Shown here one piece after another: positions 15,178 to 22,794 of a DNA stretch of 22,794 nucleotides. The position numbers and the translations under genes are program-made. This DNA is from JBBRSC01 sp038245795 (GTDB lineage Bacteria; Actinomycetota; Acidimicrobiia; Acidimicrobiales; Microtrichaceae). The stretch spans positions 1-22,794 of the forward strand of contig JBBRSC010000017.1 of the NCBI GenBank assembly GCA_038245795.1, given 5' to 3'. The notes beneath the pieces were generated by a model that was given only the letters and a program-made list of their open reading frames with translations, was not told the DNA's origin and searched no databases. Every line of letters starts with the position of its first letter. Within the stretch, counting starts at the first letter, position 1.

Positions 15178-15858
15178 CTAGTTGGGCGGGGAGACCGGCG
15201 GATCGGTCGGCCCGGGATTGACGGTCGTCGGTGGTGACGTCGGAGGAATGGTCGGCGAGGGAGCGGCGGGCGGGGTCGTCACGGGATAGCTTCCAGAGCT
15301 GGCCGCAGTGGGAGGAGACGTGGGCGACGAAGGAGCCACAGCAGGAGCGGGAGCCGGAGCAGCAGGGAAGCCCCAGCTCACTGGGGGCGTTGGGGTACTG
15401 CTGCGGCGCTTGCCCTTCGCGGTGTTTGGCTTGGCATCAGGAATCGTGGTGGGCACGGTTGCGAGATCGACGAGGGCCGGGGCCGGCGCTGCCGCGGTGG
15501 TGGGCGGTGGTTCCACGATGGTGGTCGGCGAGGTGGTGGTGGTCGTGTCAGCAACGGTGGTGGTCGTCGATGAAGCGTTCGCTGCCGCGTTGGCCTCGTC
15601 TCGGGTGAGGACCGTCGAGAGCACAGCAGTGTCGTCGCCCCCCTGCAATGCGGACCCGACGAAGCCAAGACCCAAGATGACGAAGAGACCGATGAGGCCC
15701 CGCTTCACCGCCGCACTCACGTTGCGAGCGGGGTCGACTGTGATCACTGTGACCAAGATGTCGCTCGCCGAGATCTCGGGGCGCCGCTCCGGCGGGTACG
15801 ACACCCCGTCAGCTCCGCGCCACCATCCCTGTTCTCTCTGGAGATCGGTCAGCATCAT
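15178..15858 (-). CDS. Single-pass membrane protein with Thr/Pro-rich outer tail
   Basis: This 226-residue protein has a short cytoplasmic part (about 1-50, beginning MMLTDLQREQGWWRGADG with YPPERRP), one membrane helix (about 54-72, GLIGLFVILGLGFVGSAL) and a long low-complexity tail rich in Thr, Pro, Ala and Ser, with runs such as SSTTTTVADTTTTTSPTT. By the positive-inside pattern the tail should be outside the cell. Such tails are common in Acidimicrobiia wall-spanning proteins. Its ATG overlaps the stop of the upstream HDOD gene by one base (TGATG), so it is translationally coupled to it. I do not recognise a family. The WWRGADGVSYPP segment resembles short DUF2510-like motifs seen beside membrane helices in actinobacteria, but this is a weak resemblance. 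Confidence 0.78.
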   Translation of the reverse strand: MMLTDLQREQGWWRGADGVSYPPERRPEISASDILVTVITVDPARNVSAAVKRGLIGLFVILGLGFVGSALQGGDDTAVLSTVLTRDEANAAANASSTTTTVADTTTTTSPTTIVEPPPTTAAAPAPALVDLATVPTTIPDAKPNTAKGKRRSSTPTPPVSWGFPAAPAPAPAVAPSSPTSPPTAASSGSYPVTTPPAAPSPTIPPTSPPTTVNPGPTDPPVSPPN

Positions 15859-16826
15859 CAGTTCACCGTCAGACTTGCCATGATTTCGGCCGCCCGACTG
15901 GCGGTCTCCTCGATCATCTCGTCGAGACCAGGCTCGCCCAGTGCTTCGACGAGTTCGTCTCGTTTGGCTTGGAGCTCAGGGTCGAGGGGAAACGCGCTCG
16001 GGTCGTCGGCCTCGATGTCGGCTGACTCCTCGTCGGCCCATTCCTCGTCGCTCTGATCGCTCCTGGCGCGATCGAGGGCGGCTCTCGCCTTGCGCTCCTC
16101 GAGGTGCGCGGCCGCGAGGTCTGCCAACAGGTCGCCGGCGCGGATGGTCTTGCCGAAGGGACCGACGGCATCCGACGCGGTGTGGCTGTGATGATCGGCG
16201 ATCGCCTCTCGCAGCGGCTCGGGGAATCGCCACGCTGCCAATACTCTCGCCGCCGCGGCATCGTGTCCCATCCCAAAGGCCTCCTCCTCAGCGTGACTCA
16301 AGGCCGATCCGTCGATCCCGTACGTGTCGAGGAGATGCTGATGGGTGGTGGAGTCGAATCCATGGAGGAGCGCCAAGCCGAGATCGTGGAGCAACCCAGC
16401 GGCGAAGGCGTCGCCCTTGGGGAGACCATGTCGGGGCGCCACGATCGAACACGCCGCCGCAGCAGCTGCCGCGTGGAACCAGAAACCAGGGGGCTTCGGA
16501 CGATCACCGTTGGCGAGGCCCGTGGCGGTCACGGCGGCCAGCGAACGGGTGGCTGAGAAACCGATGACGGTGACCGCAAAGCCAGTACTGCTGACCCGAC
16601 CGCTCATGCCGTAGAACGCAGAATTCGCCAGGCGCATGACCTGGGTGGCGAAGGCCGGGTCCTTCTCGACGGCGGCCGCCACCTTCGGCGCATCGGTGTT
16701 CGGATCATCGATGACCGACAGCACTGCAATGGCCGCCGGGCGGGCAACGCTGATGGCATCCAGCGACTCGACGAGATCCGAGACATCGACCGGCGTGGGG
16801 GCTGAAGGTCGGAGTAGCCCGCTCAT
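15858..16826 (-). CDS. HDOD-domain signalling protein (proximal copy)
   Basis: This 322-residue HDOD protein shares its motif order with the distal copy: ARPAAIAVLSVIDDP, FATQVMRLANSAFYG, FWFHAA, GLLHDLG, EAFGMGHDAAAARVLAAW and DHH. It differs by a long acidic stretch after the domain (SDQSDEEWADEESADIEADD, about 250-275) and a helical C-terminus. Its ATG overlaps the stop of the GGDEF/EAL gene (ATGA), and its own stop overlaps the membrane protein gene. This chain of overlaps implies fixed-ratio synthesis with the c-di-GMP protein. HDOD proteins affect motility and signalling in several bacteria, but how is mostly unknown. A role here in flagellar control is inference from position. Confidence 0.9.
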   Translation of the reverse strand: MSGLLRPSAPTPVDVSDLVESLDAISVARPAAIAVLSVIDDPNTDAPKVAAAVEKDPAFATQVMRLANSAFYGMSGRVSSTGFAVTVIGFSATRSLAAVTATGLANGDRPKPPGFWFHAAAAAAACSIVAPRHGLPKGDAFAAGLLHDLGLALLHGFDSTTHQHLLDTYGIDGSALSHAEEEAFGMGHDAAAARVLAAWRFPEPLREAIADHHSHTASDAVGPFGKTIRAGDLLADLAAAHLEERKARAALDRARSDQSDEEWADEESADIEADDPSAFPLDPELQAKRDELVEALGEPGLDEMIEETASRAAEIMASLTVN

Positions 16827-18886
16827 GTTCTGTAGGCCTTCATCAGAGCGTCCAGCGCAACGGCGGGTTGAGTCGAATCGGTGACGGCATCGGCTCCGAG
16901 CGCCCGAGCTTGGGCGAGATCGGCATCGCAGCTGACCGGGGCGGAGACGGTCCGGCCCAGTTCGTGAGCAACAGTCACGATGGCTCGGGCGGCGGCGTGA
17001 TGCGAATGGCTCTCGGAATCGAGCAGTGCTGGAGCGAGCCGAAGGCTGCTGATGGCCGGATGACCCAGGGCGCTCAGCGACGAACGACCGGCGCCGACCT
17101 GATCGAGCGAGATACCGATCCCGAGCTCCGCCAACTCAGCCACCACGCCGACCAACGACGTGTCGAGGGGATCCCATGCTTCTTCTGGAACCCGGAGTTC
17201 CAAATCACGACTGGCGAGCTGCCGGGCCAGGAGGGTGCGAGCGATCTTGTCGATCAGGCCAGGTGTGAGCAGTTGACGTGCCGTGACGCCGATCGACACT
17301 CGGCATGACCCGATGACGGACTGGATCTGACCGAGCTCCGATGCCCCGCGGGCGATGAGGAACGCGATCAGCTCAGCGTGGGCGTTGGCCTCCTCGATGA
17401 CAGCGGCGATCTCGACATCATCGGTGTCGTCCCAGCTGTCGGGAAGCGTCAGCGACAGGTCCACGCCGGTCGTTTCCAACGAATCGGACGTTGCCGTGAC
17501 CCGATACGCCACACCGAAGAGATCCTGGTCGAACCCGGCCCGTACCCGGGCGATCAGCTCGATGTTGCGATCCAATTCGGAGCGGACCGAGAGATCGAAA
17601 ATGGCCGCAGAGCCCTTGCCGCCTCGCTTGGCCCGGTACATGGCCACATCGGCGTCGCGGATCATCTCCTCAGCCGTCGAGGCGCTCGACGCCCTGACGA
17701 CGCCCACCGAACACCCCACCGATACGGACTGCCCTTCGAGCATCACGGCCTGCGTGACCTGTTCGCGCAACCGGTTGGCGACACCGAGAGCCTGATCGTC
17801 ATCGTCGACACCCCGAGCGAGCACGACGAACTCGTCGCCTGCGAACCGGAAGACGTGATCCTGATCGCGGACCGTGTTGCGGAGACGAGTTGACACGACC
17901 ACGAGCAGCTCATCGCCAGCGCGATGCCCGAGGGTGTCGTTGATGATCTTGAAATCGTCGAGGTCGAAGAACAACACGGCGAGATCGTCGGTGTCGTCGG
18001 CGAGCGCCGAGGTGATCTCCTCCATGAGCTGCGCGCGGTTGGGGAGCCGGGTGAGCGGATCGTGCGACGCCTGCCACGCCAACAGGTCCTCGAATCGACG
18101 ACGATCCGTTACGTCCTCGATGGTGCCGAGGAAGGCGGCGGGGGTGCCGACGGAACGAACGGGAACGGCACGAAGATTGACCCAGCGTTCGTCACCGTCG
18201 GCGGTGACCAGCCGGGCGGGAGAGTCGAAGGGAACACCTTCGAGCGTCGACTGCAGGCCGGACATGATCTGATCGAGGTCGGAGGACAGGACGAAGTCCA
18301 TCCATCCCGTGCCGAGGAGCTTCTCGGAGGGTGCTTTCACCAACTCGGCGAGGCCGTCATTGACGTAGCCGAAGCGCAACCCCACTTCTGACGAGAAGAT
18401 GCCGATCGGGGCGCGCTCCGCCAGGGCGCGGAAGCGTTCTTCGCTGGCTCGGAGCAGCTCGTCGAGCTGACCATCAGCCGACGGAGGTCGAAGCCCCACG
18501 ACCCACGCAGTCGATCCTCCGATGGCGGTCGGAATGGCGGTTGCCTGCCACGAGCCCGTCGACCCGTCGCGACCGACGATCGTGACCGGGAAGGTGTCGG
18601 AGCGCCGTTCATTGAGTGGCAATGGCCCATATGGACACACCATGAGTTCACCAATGGTGACCAATGCCAGATCGTCGACCTCGGCGCGTACCGTCTCCGC
18701 GAAGGCGCGGTTGGCCCACACGACACCGAGTTGCACGCCGATGCGCCCAACGATGAAGGTCGGATCACCGGCGGATCCGAGTGCCTCCATCAGGGTGGCC
18801 GAAACGACCTCCGGCGTGAGATCCGACATGGTCTCGGCGGTGGTGGCCTCGTCGTGGAGGTCGGGGGTGGTCGTCGTGTCAGACAC
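16823..18886 (-). CDS. PAS-GGDEF protein with degenerate EAL domain
   Basis: This 687-residue cytoplasmic protein has two PAS-like regions (about 30-130 and 145-270), a GGDEF domain (about 275-435) and an EAL-like domain (about 440-680). The GGDEF domain keeps FFDLDDFKIINDTLGH and ends in AGDEF (349-353), with a c-di-GMP inhibitory RxxD (RDQD) five residues before it. AGDEF can still be active in some cyclases. The EAL domain has lost its signature and other key positions: the usual EAL region reads ETTGVDLSL, LEITE is LELRVPE, DDFGTG is LDQVGAG, and the KID and AEGVE regions are gone. It should not hydrolyse c-di-GMP, but might bind nucleotide or protein. GTG 18886 overlaps the sigma gene by eight bases. 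Confidence 0.92.
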   Translation of the reverse strand: MSDTTTTPDLHDEATTAETMSDLTPEVVSATLMEALGSAGDPTFIVGRIGVQLGVVWANRAFAETVRAEVDDLALVTIGELMVCPYGPLPLNERRSDTFPVTIVGRDGSTGSWQATAIPTAIGGSTAWVVGLRPPSADGQLDELLRASEERFRALAERAPIGIFSSEVGLRFGYVNDGLAELVKAPSEKLLGTGWMDFVLSSDLDQIMSGLQSTLEGVPFDSPARLVTADGDERWVNLRAVPVRSVGTPAAFLGTIEDVTDRRRFEDLLAWQASHDPLTRLPNRAQLMEEITSALADDTDDLAVLFFDLDDFKIINDTLGHRAGDELLVVVSTRLRNTVRDQDHVFRFAGDEFVVLARGVDDDDQALGVANRLREQVTQAVMLEGQSVSVGCSVGVVRASSASTAEEMIRDADVAMYRAKRGGKGSAAIFDLSVRSELDRNIELIARVRAGFDQDLFGVAYRVTATSDSLETTGVDLSLTLPDSWDDTDDVEIAAVIEEANAHAELIAFLIARGASELGQIQSVIGSCRVSIGVTARQLLTPGLIDKIARTLLARQLASRDLELRVPEEAWDPLDTSLVGVVAELAELGIGISLDQVGAGRSSLSALGHPAISSLRLAPALLDSESHSHHAAARAIVTVAHELGRTVSAPVSCDADLAQARALGADAVTDSTQPAVALDALMKAYRT

Positions 18887-19745
18887 GTTGGGCTACCTCG
18901 TTGTGCGGGGGATTGTCGTCGGCGCGTTGGGCTTCGAAACGACTGAGTGCGAGTCGAGCGCGCCAGTCGGAGTGGCGGGCCACCGATGCCGCGTACTGGG
19001 CTCGGCGAATCTCGACCCGACCCTTTGGGCGATCGACGGACAGGGATGTGAACTGCGCCTCGATGCCGTCACGGAGGATCTCGACAGCGTCCGCTCGGAG
19101 TTGCGAGACGCGCGAGGCCGTGAGACCGAGGAGGTCGGCGAGCTCCTCGAGCGGGCGGCCCTCGAGATAGTGGCCGACGATGATGACGCGGAGTCGTTCC
19201 GGAAGGCTGGCGAGCGCAGAACGCAAGTAGCCGTGAAGCTCCCGGTTCTCGAGAATCTCGGCCGTCGACGACACCGTTGGATCGCTGAGGAGTTCACCGA
19301 TCGACGAGGTTCCGTCGATCGAGCTGCGATCGAGCGTTCCGATGTTGCCGTGGGCGATCGCGCTGCGAGCGTCTCTCAGCCGGGCGACGTCGATCCCCAT
19401 TCGAAGGGCAATGGCGTCATCATCTGGTGTGTCCTGTGTGCCGTTCTGCAACTTGACGCTGGCCTCATCAGCGCGGCGTCCGACATCTCGAACCGAGCGG
19501 GGAACCCAGTCGGCCGACCGCATTGCGTCGAGCACGGAACCTCGAACCCGGCGGGCGGCAAAGGCGGTGAACGGTACGCCCGAGCTCGGCTCGTAGCGCA
19601 TCGCCGCCTCGGTCAGACCAAGTCGCCCAGCAGCCGCGAGTTCCGATCGATCGACGTGGGCGGGAAAGTTCCCTGCGACCCGCCGCACGATGTGATCGAC
19701 GAGTGCCATGTGCTCCTCGATCAGACTCTGTTGGTACGCATCCAC
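18879..19745 (-). CDS. fliA: Flagellar-type RNA polymerase sigma factor (FliA/WhiG)
   Basis: This 288-residue sigma-28 family protein directs RNA polymerase to flagellar (FliA) or, in streptomycetes, sporulation (WhiG) promoters. Region 2 is clear: DRSELAAAGRLGLTEAAMRYEPSSGVPFTAFAARRVRGSV and SADWVPRSVR are split here only for description, each being typical. Region 4 has SLPERLRVIIVGHYLEG and the helix-turn-helix ending ASRVSQLRADAVEILR. A tail of 61 residues follows region 4, longer than usual. The start is GTG 19745, ten bases after GGAGGAGG. It lies 98 bases behind flgL and overlaps the PAS-GGDEF gene. Its position beside flgK and flgL argues for FliA-like function. No anti-sigma FlgM gene is visible. 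Confidence 0.92.
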   Translation of the reverse strand: MDAYQQSLIEEHMALVDHIVRRVAGNFPAHVDRSELAAAGRLGLTEAAMRYEPSSGVPFTAFAARRVRGSVLDAMRSADWVPRSVRDVGRRADEASVKLQNGTQDTPDDDAIALRMGIDVARLRDARSAIAHGNIGTLDRSSIDGTSSIGELLSDPTVSSTAEILENRELHGYLRSALASLPERLRVIIVGHYLEGRPLEELADLLGLTASRVSQLRADAVEILRDGIEAQFTSLSVDRPKGRVEIRRAQYAASVARHSDWRARLALSRFEAQRADDNPPHNEVAQRV

Positions 19746-19843
19746 TGACTGCTGACCTCCTCCGCAATCTTTCGGCCGACAACCGCATGAGATGAGCGAT
19801 CACGCCAGGAAGTCGCGCTCGAATCCCAGGAAGCCGAACTCGC

Positions 19844-20743
19844 TCAGCGCAGGAAGTCGAGCAGGCTCGGCTGGATGATCTTCGCCGTGACCTGGAGCGC
19901 CGCTTGGTACGACGCTTCTTGGCTCTTGAGAGCGATGGATGCCTCGGCGTAGTCGATGTCCTCGAGCTGGGACACGAACGACGTCAGCTCGTTGTCGAGC
20001 CCGGTGGCTGCCGTCCGGAGATCCTCGACCTGATTGAGGCGCGACCCCAGCTCCACCTGCACACCCTGCACCCGGGTCGATGCCACGTCGAGGCTGTTCA
20101 ACCCGTTGGCGATCGCCGTCGTGTTGTTCGACGCGACGCTGGCCGACAAGCTCGTCAGCATCTGGAAGAGATCGCCATTGGCGGGATCACCCGGGTTCGA
20201 GATGCCGAAGACCTCCGGTCCCGTACGGGACACCCGCACCGTCACTCCCGGCGACACCGGGAGGATCACCCCGCCAGCATCTCCGAGGTAGGTCCCAGCC
20301 GAGTCGTAGGCCGACGCGCCGGCGGCAGTCCCCGAGAAGATCGGGCGGCCGAGGACTGAGGTATTCGAGGTGCCGAGCAGCGAGTCGCGCACCGAAAGAA
20401 TCTGGTTGGCGATGGCCTGGCGCGCGGGACCGTCGAGCGCCCCGGAGTTGGCCTGAACGAGGAGCCCCCGCGCCTGGTTGACGCCGTCGATGACAGATTG
20501 GGTCGACTGGTCGGCCGCCTGCAGCCATTCCTTGGCGCGATTGGCATTTCGATCGAGCTGGGCGGATCGTCGCAGTTTTGAGCGCGTATCGAGCGATGCC
20601 ACCGCTTCCGCTGGCCCATCGGACGCCTTCTGGACCTTCTTGCCGGACGCGATCTGACGTTGGGTGGCAATCAACGCGCGTTGGCTGTCGAACAGATTCG
20701 ACAACATGAGCGTCGAGGCGCTGAAGCTGGTCACGCGGTTCAC
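19844..20743 (-). CDS. flgL: Flagellar hook-filament junction protein FlgL
   Basis: FlgL (299 residues here) is the second hook-associated protein, exported through the flagellar secretion system and placed between FlgK and the filament. The N-terminal helix MNRVTSFSASTLMLSNL, the flagellin-like QRQIASGKKVQKASDGPAEA and the C-terminal helical pairing region (VSQLEDIDYAEASIALKSQE, then ending SLLDFLR) are family features. GTG 20743 is chosen over TTG 20749 because GGAGGG lies seven bases before it and the protein then begins MNRV, as usual. It follows flgK after 12 bases, and its ribosome binding site lies next to the flgK stop. FlgL needs the FlgN chaperone encoded upstream. Confidence 0.92.
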   Translation of the reverse strand: MNRVTSFSASTLMLSNLFDSQRALIATQRQIASGKKVQKASDGPAEAVASLDTRSKLRRSAQLDRNANRAKEWLQAADQSTQSVIDGVNQARGLLVQANSGALDGPARQAIANQILSVRDSLLGTSNTSVLGRPIFSGTAAGASAYDSAGTYLGDAGGVILPVSPGVTVRVSRTGPEVFGISNPGDPANGDLFQMLTSLSASVASNNTTAIANGLNSLDVASTRVQGVQVELGSRLNQVEDLRTAATGLDNELTSFVSQLEDIDYAEASIALKSQEASYQAALQVTAKIIQPSLLDFLR

Positions 20744-20755
20744 GAGCAATCCCTC

Positions 20756-22171
20756 CTATCGGCCGGCCATGCCGGTGCGGGTGATGAGTGTTTCGAGCAA
20801 CTGATCGACGGCGGTCATGACGCGGGCCGAAGCTTCATATGCCCGTTGTGTTGCAACGAGGGACGTCATTTCCTCGTCGATGCTGACCCCCTGTACGGAT
20901 TGGCGATCAGAGTCGACCTGCTTGGTGATCTTCGATTGCACATCGGCTCGTCGCTGCGCTGACTGGACATCGATGCCGAGTTGCCCGATCAGGGTGCGGT
21001 GGAGGGCGTCCGGCCCGTTCTGGCTGTCGACGACCGCGGCGATCTGATGGCCCAGCGAACCATCGAGTGCTCCACCGGCGCCGGCCGCCAGCGCGATCCG
21101 TGACGGCTGACCAACCACGGCACTCGAGAGCGAGAGGGTCGCGGCGGTGACGCCCACGGGATCGAAGAAACTGAGGTTCACGTCACCTGCGCCCAGTCCG
21201 TGGCCCGTCTGGTGCAACGCATTGACCTTGCTGACGAGGGTTGCGGCCACCCCGTTCAACTGGTTCAGGTACTGCGGCACCAACGTGTTGATCCCCTGGA
21301 GGTTGCCCCCGAGATGACCGGCCAGCTGCACCACCGGATACCCGTCGGTCGCCCAGCGGAGTTCGGTCTTGGTCAGGCCCAACGCGTTGAGCGGCGGATC
21401 GAGGTTCGGCCCGGTTACGACCGAGATCGCTTCGGCATGGTTGCCACGCACCAATGTAGATCCGCCGAGGAACACATCGACGCTGCCGTCGTCGTGTCCT
21501 CGGGTGGTGGCGCCGGTACTCGAGACGATCCGGTCGATGATGAGGTCGCGTTGATCCTCGAGATCGCCAGCTTCGACACCAGCGGCCTTGGCTGCCACGA
21601 TCGAGTTGTTGAGATCAGCGACCCGAGCCGAATCGGCATTGACCTGCTCGACGACAATCTGGGTGTCGGACCCGAGTTGATCACGGAGATCGAGCAACTG
21701 TTGGGCGGTGGTGTGGAACGTGCCCGCCAGGGAGTCCGCCTGTTGGAGCACCGCGGAACGAACCGAGAGATCGTCGGGCCTCGCTGCTGCGTCATCCCAG
21801 GAGCCCCAGAACGCGGACAACTTCGCCGCCAGGCCGGTGTCCGACGGCTCGGGCATCGTCTGCTCGATCCGGTTGAGGATGTTGGAGACCTGATCGGTGG
21901 TGCCATTCGTCGAGAGTTCTCGTCGCACGCGCAGATCGAGAAAGTCCTCCCGCATTCGCGTCACACCATTGACATTGACCCCGTCACCGGTGCTGGTACT
22001 GCGCGCCCAGACCCCGCCGGCCGCCGCACCCCCAGCGGGCTGGAGATCGATGCGGCGTCGAGTGAAGCCGGCGGTGTTGGCATTGGCGATGTTGTGGCCG
22101 ATGACCTCCATCGCACGGCGATGGGCCATCAGACCCGACAGTGCCGTCTGGAGCGCCGCGAAATCGCTCAT
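20756..22171 (-). CDS. flgK: Flagellar hook-associated protein FlgK
   Basis: FlgK (471 residues) is the first hook-filament junction protein. The N-terminal signature is GHNIANANTAGFTRRRIDL, preceded by SDFAALQTALSGLMAHRRAM, and the C-terminal helix VATQRAYEASARVMTAVDQL ends in TLITRTGMAGR, both diagnostic. The middle is less conserved, and the length is within the range for the shorter FlgK proteins. ATG 22171 is preceded by GGGAGGAA. It lies 31 bases behind flgN and 12 bases ahead of flgL, the usual order for these genes. It is exported unfolded, without a cleaved signal, by the flagellar type III apparatus. Confidence 0.95.
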   Translation of the reverse strand: MSDFAALQTALSGLMAHRRAMEVIGHNIANANTAGFTRRRIDLQPAGGAAAGGVWARSTSTGDGVNVNGVTRMREDFLDLRVRRELSTNGTTDQVSNILNRIEQTMPEPSDTGLAAKLSAFWGSWDDAAARPDDLSVRSAVLQQADSLAGTFHTTAQQLLDLRDQLGSDTQIVVEQVNADSARVADLNNSIVAAKAAGVEAGDLEDQRDLIIDRIVSSTGATTRGHDDGSVDVFLGGSTLVRGNHAEAISVVTGPNLDPPLNALGLTKTELRWATDGYPVVQLAGHLGGNLQGINTLVPQYLNQLNGVAATLVSKVNALHQTGHGLGAGDVNLSFFDPVGVTAATLSLSSAVVGQPSRIALAAGAGGALDGSLGHQIAAVVDSQNGPDALHRTLIGQLGIDVQSAQRRADVQSKITKQVDSDRQSVQGVSIDEEMTSLVATQRAYEASARVMTAVDQLLETLITRTGMAGR

Positions 22172-22202
22172 CGGTCAGTTCCTCCCACTGGAGTGGTCAC
22201 GT

Positions 22203-22727
22203 TCATGCCGTTCGATCCACGAGCGTCGGGGGAAGCGCCAACGATGGTCGATCGCCGTGCCGTCCATAGGCAGTGACCGGCGCTCCACCGAGATGGCCGA
22301 GTGCGTTGCGTGCCTCGCCGATTCCCTTGGCAGCCAGTTGGCGGTTCGACGTGGCGAGCTCCTCGCTGGCGGCGACCAGCCGCAGCAACGCAGTCTGATG
22401 ATCCTCGAGGATGTGTCCCCACGGATCGGGGGCGACGGCCGCCAGCTCGCGCAGGCTGGCACCCACGCCGAGGCCGAGTTCCACGGAGCATTCCGCGACG
22501 ACGCCGAGGCGGACATCTTCGGACATGCGGATTCGATCCAACATGCTTTCGACATCGTCGACTGCAAGGGGGAGCCGATCGACCTTCCCGGCGATGGTCA
22601 GGAGCTGCTGCACCTCGAGGCGAAATTCCAACATCTCGAGTAGGCCCCGTTGATCCCACAGGAGTCGAGAGAGGTCAGCGAGCCGAGCGGTCGAGGCGGA
22701 CGATTCATTGGCCGGACGATCTGTCAT
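22203..22727 (-). CDS. flgN: Flagellar export chaperone FlgN
   Basis: This 174-residue protein is largely helical and fits the FlgN family, which binds the C-termini of FlgK and FlgL and delivers them to the flagellar export gate. RLADLSRLLWDQRGLLEMLE and LEFRLEVQQLL near the N-terminus, HILEDHQTALLRLVAASEEL, and NRQLAAKGIGEARNALGHL near the C-terminus match the pattern, although the family is poorly conserved in sequence. It stands directly before flgK and flgL, the usual place, which supports the name. ATG 22727 has only a weak AGGA upstream. It is the first gene of the leftward block that can be seen. Confidence 0.85.
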   Translation of the reverse strand: MTDRPANESSASTARLADLSRLLWDQRGLLEMLEFRLEVQQLLTIAGKVDRLPLAVDDVESMLDRIRMSEDVRLGVVAECSVELGLGVGASLRELAAVAPDPWGHILEDHQTALLRLVAASEELATSNRQLAAKGIGEARNALGHLGGAPVTAYGRHGDRPSLALPPTLVDRTA

Positions 22728-22745
22728 GGCGTTCCTGTCGGTCGC

Positions 22746-22760
22746 CAGATCGGCGATCTG
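22746..22760. promoter_or_regulatory. Palindrome upstream of flgN
   Basis: A perfect 7-bp inverted repeat around one central base (CAGATCG / CGATCTG) lies 18 bases before the flgN ATG. On the minus strand it contains GCCGATCT, close to the sigma-28 -10 element GCCGATAA, but no TAAA-like -35 stands 15 bases upstream. It could be an operator or chance. Confidence 0.25.
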
Positions 22761-22794
22761 AGCGGTCGTGGTTCTTTTGACCTATTTGTCGACG

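Noticed and set aside
19746..19843. Sigma-28 promoter ahead of the sigma gene (GCCGAAAG)
   Set aside because: Six of eight bases fit the -10, but the sequence at the -35 position is TCAT rather than TAAA; the match is too weak.
19795..19843. Short out-of-frame coding-like tail after flgL (LSEFGFLGFERDFLA)
   Set aside because: It is only about 15 residues, has no start codon or ribosome binding site, and flgL already has a normal C-terminus.
21200..22276. Long open frame on the + strand across flgK
   Set aside because: It is antisense to flgK, whose N- and C-terminal signatures are diagnostic.

Overview
The window is high-GC DNA with frequent GTG starts, short intergenic gaps and many 1-8 nt gene overlaps. 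A WS/DGAT wax ester/triacylglycerol synthase, a DUF664-type DinB protein, ergothioneine genes, a sulfotransferase and Thr/Pro-rich secreted tails together suggest an Actinomycetota chromosome. Together with flagellar genes, this best fits the Acidimicrobiia (Ilumatobacter-like); that placement is inference. No rRNA, tRNA, CRISPR array, insertion sequence or prophage was seen, and no stretch over about 150 bases lacks a gene.

Layout. Positions 1-1503: the first codons of a leftward gene, then a two-gene ABC-2 exporter (+). 1638-3056: WS/DGAT acyltransferase (+). 3082-4386: a lipoprotein carrying a seven-repeat RCC1 propeller (-). 4528-7912: a leftward ergothioneine operon egtE-egtD-egtB with 4-nt overlaps. 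Its egtB carries an in-frame TAG just before the conserved C-terminal part. The operon is bracketed by two copies of one ~55 bp palindromic repeat (4460-4516 and 7925-7979). 8033-10428 (+): a small unknown protein, an SGNH hydrolase, an aldo/keto reductase and a DinB/DUF664 protein. 10446-11195: an MtfA-like zinc peptidase (-). 11338-14237 (+): a four-helix holin-like membrane protein, then a DUF1214 protein overlapping a sulfotransferase.

14274-22727 is one leftward block read flgN, flgK, flgL, a FliA/WhiG-type sigma factor, a PAS-GGDEF-degenerate EAL protein, an HDOD protein, a single-pass Thr/Pro-rich membrane protein and a second HDOD protein. FlgN is the export chaperone for the hook-filament junction proteins FlgK and FlgL. 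The sigma factor would transcribe late flagellar genes. The GGDEF/EAL and HDOD proteins overlap the sigma gene and each other, so they are probably made together as a motility signalling module. That module and the interrupted, repeat-flanked egt operon are the most interesting parts of the window.
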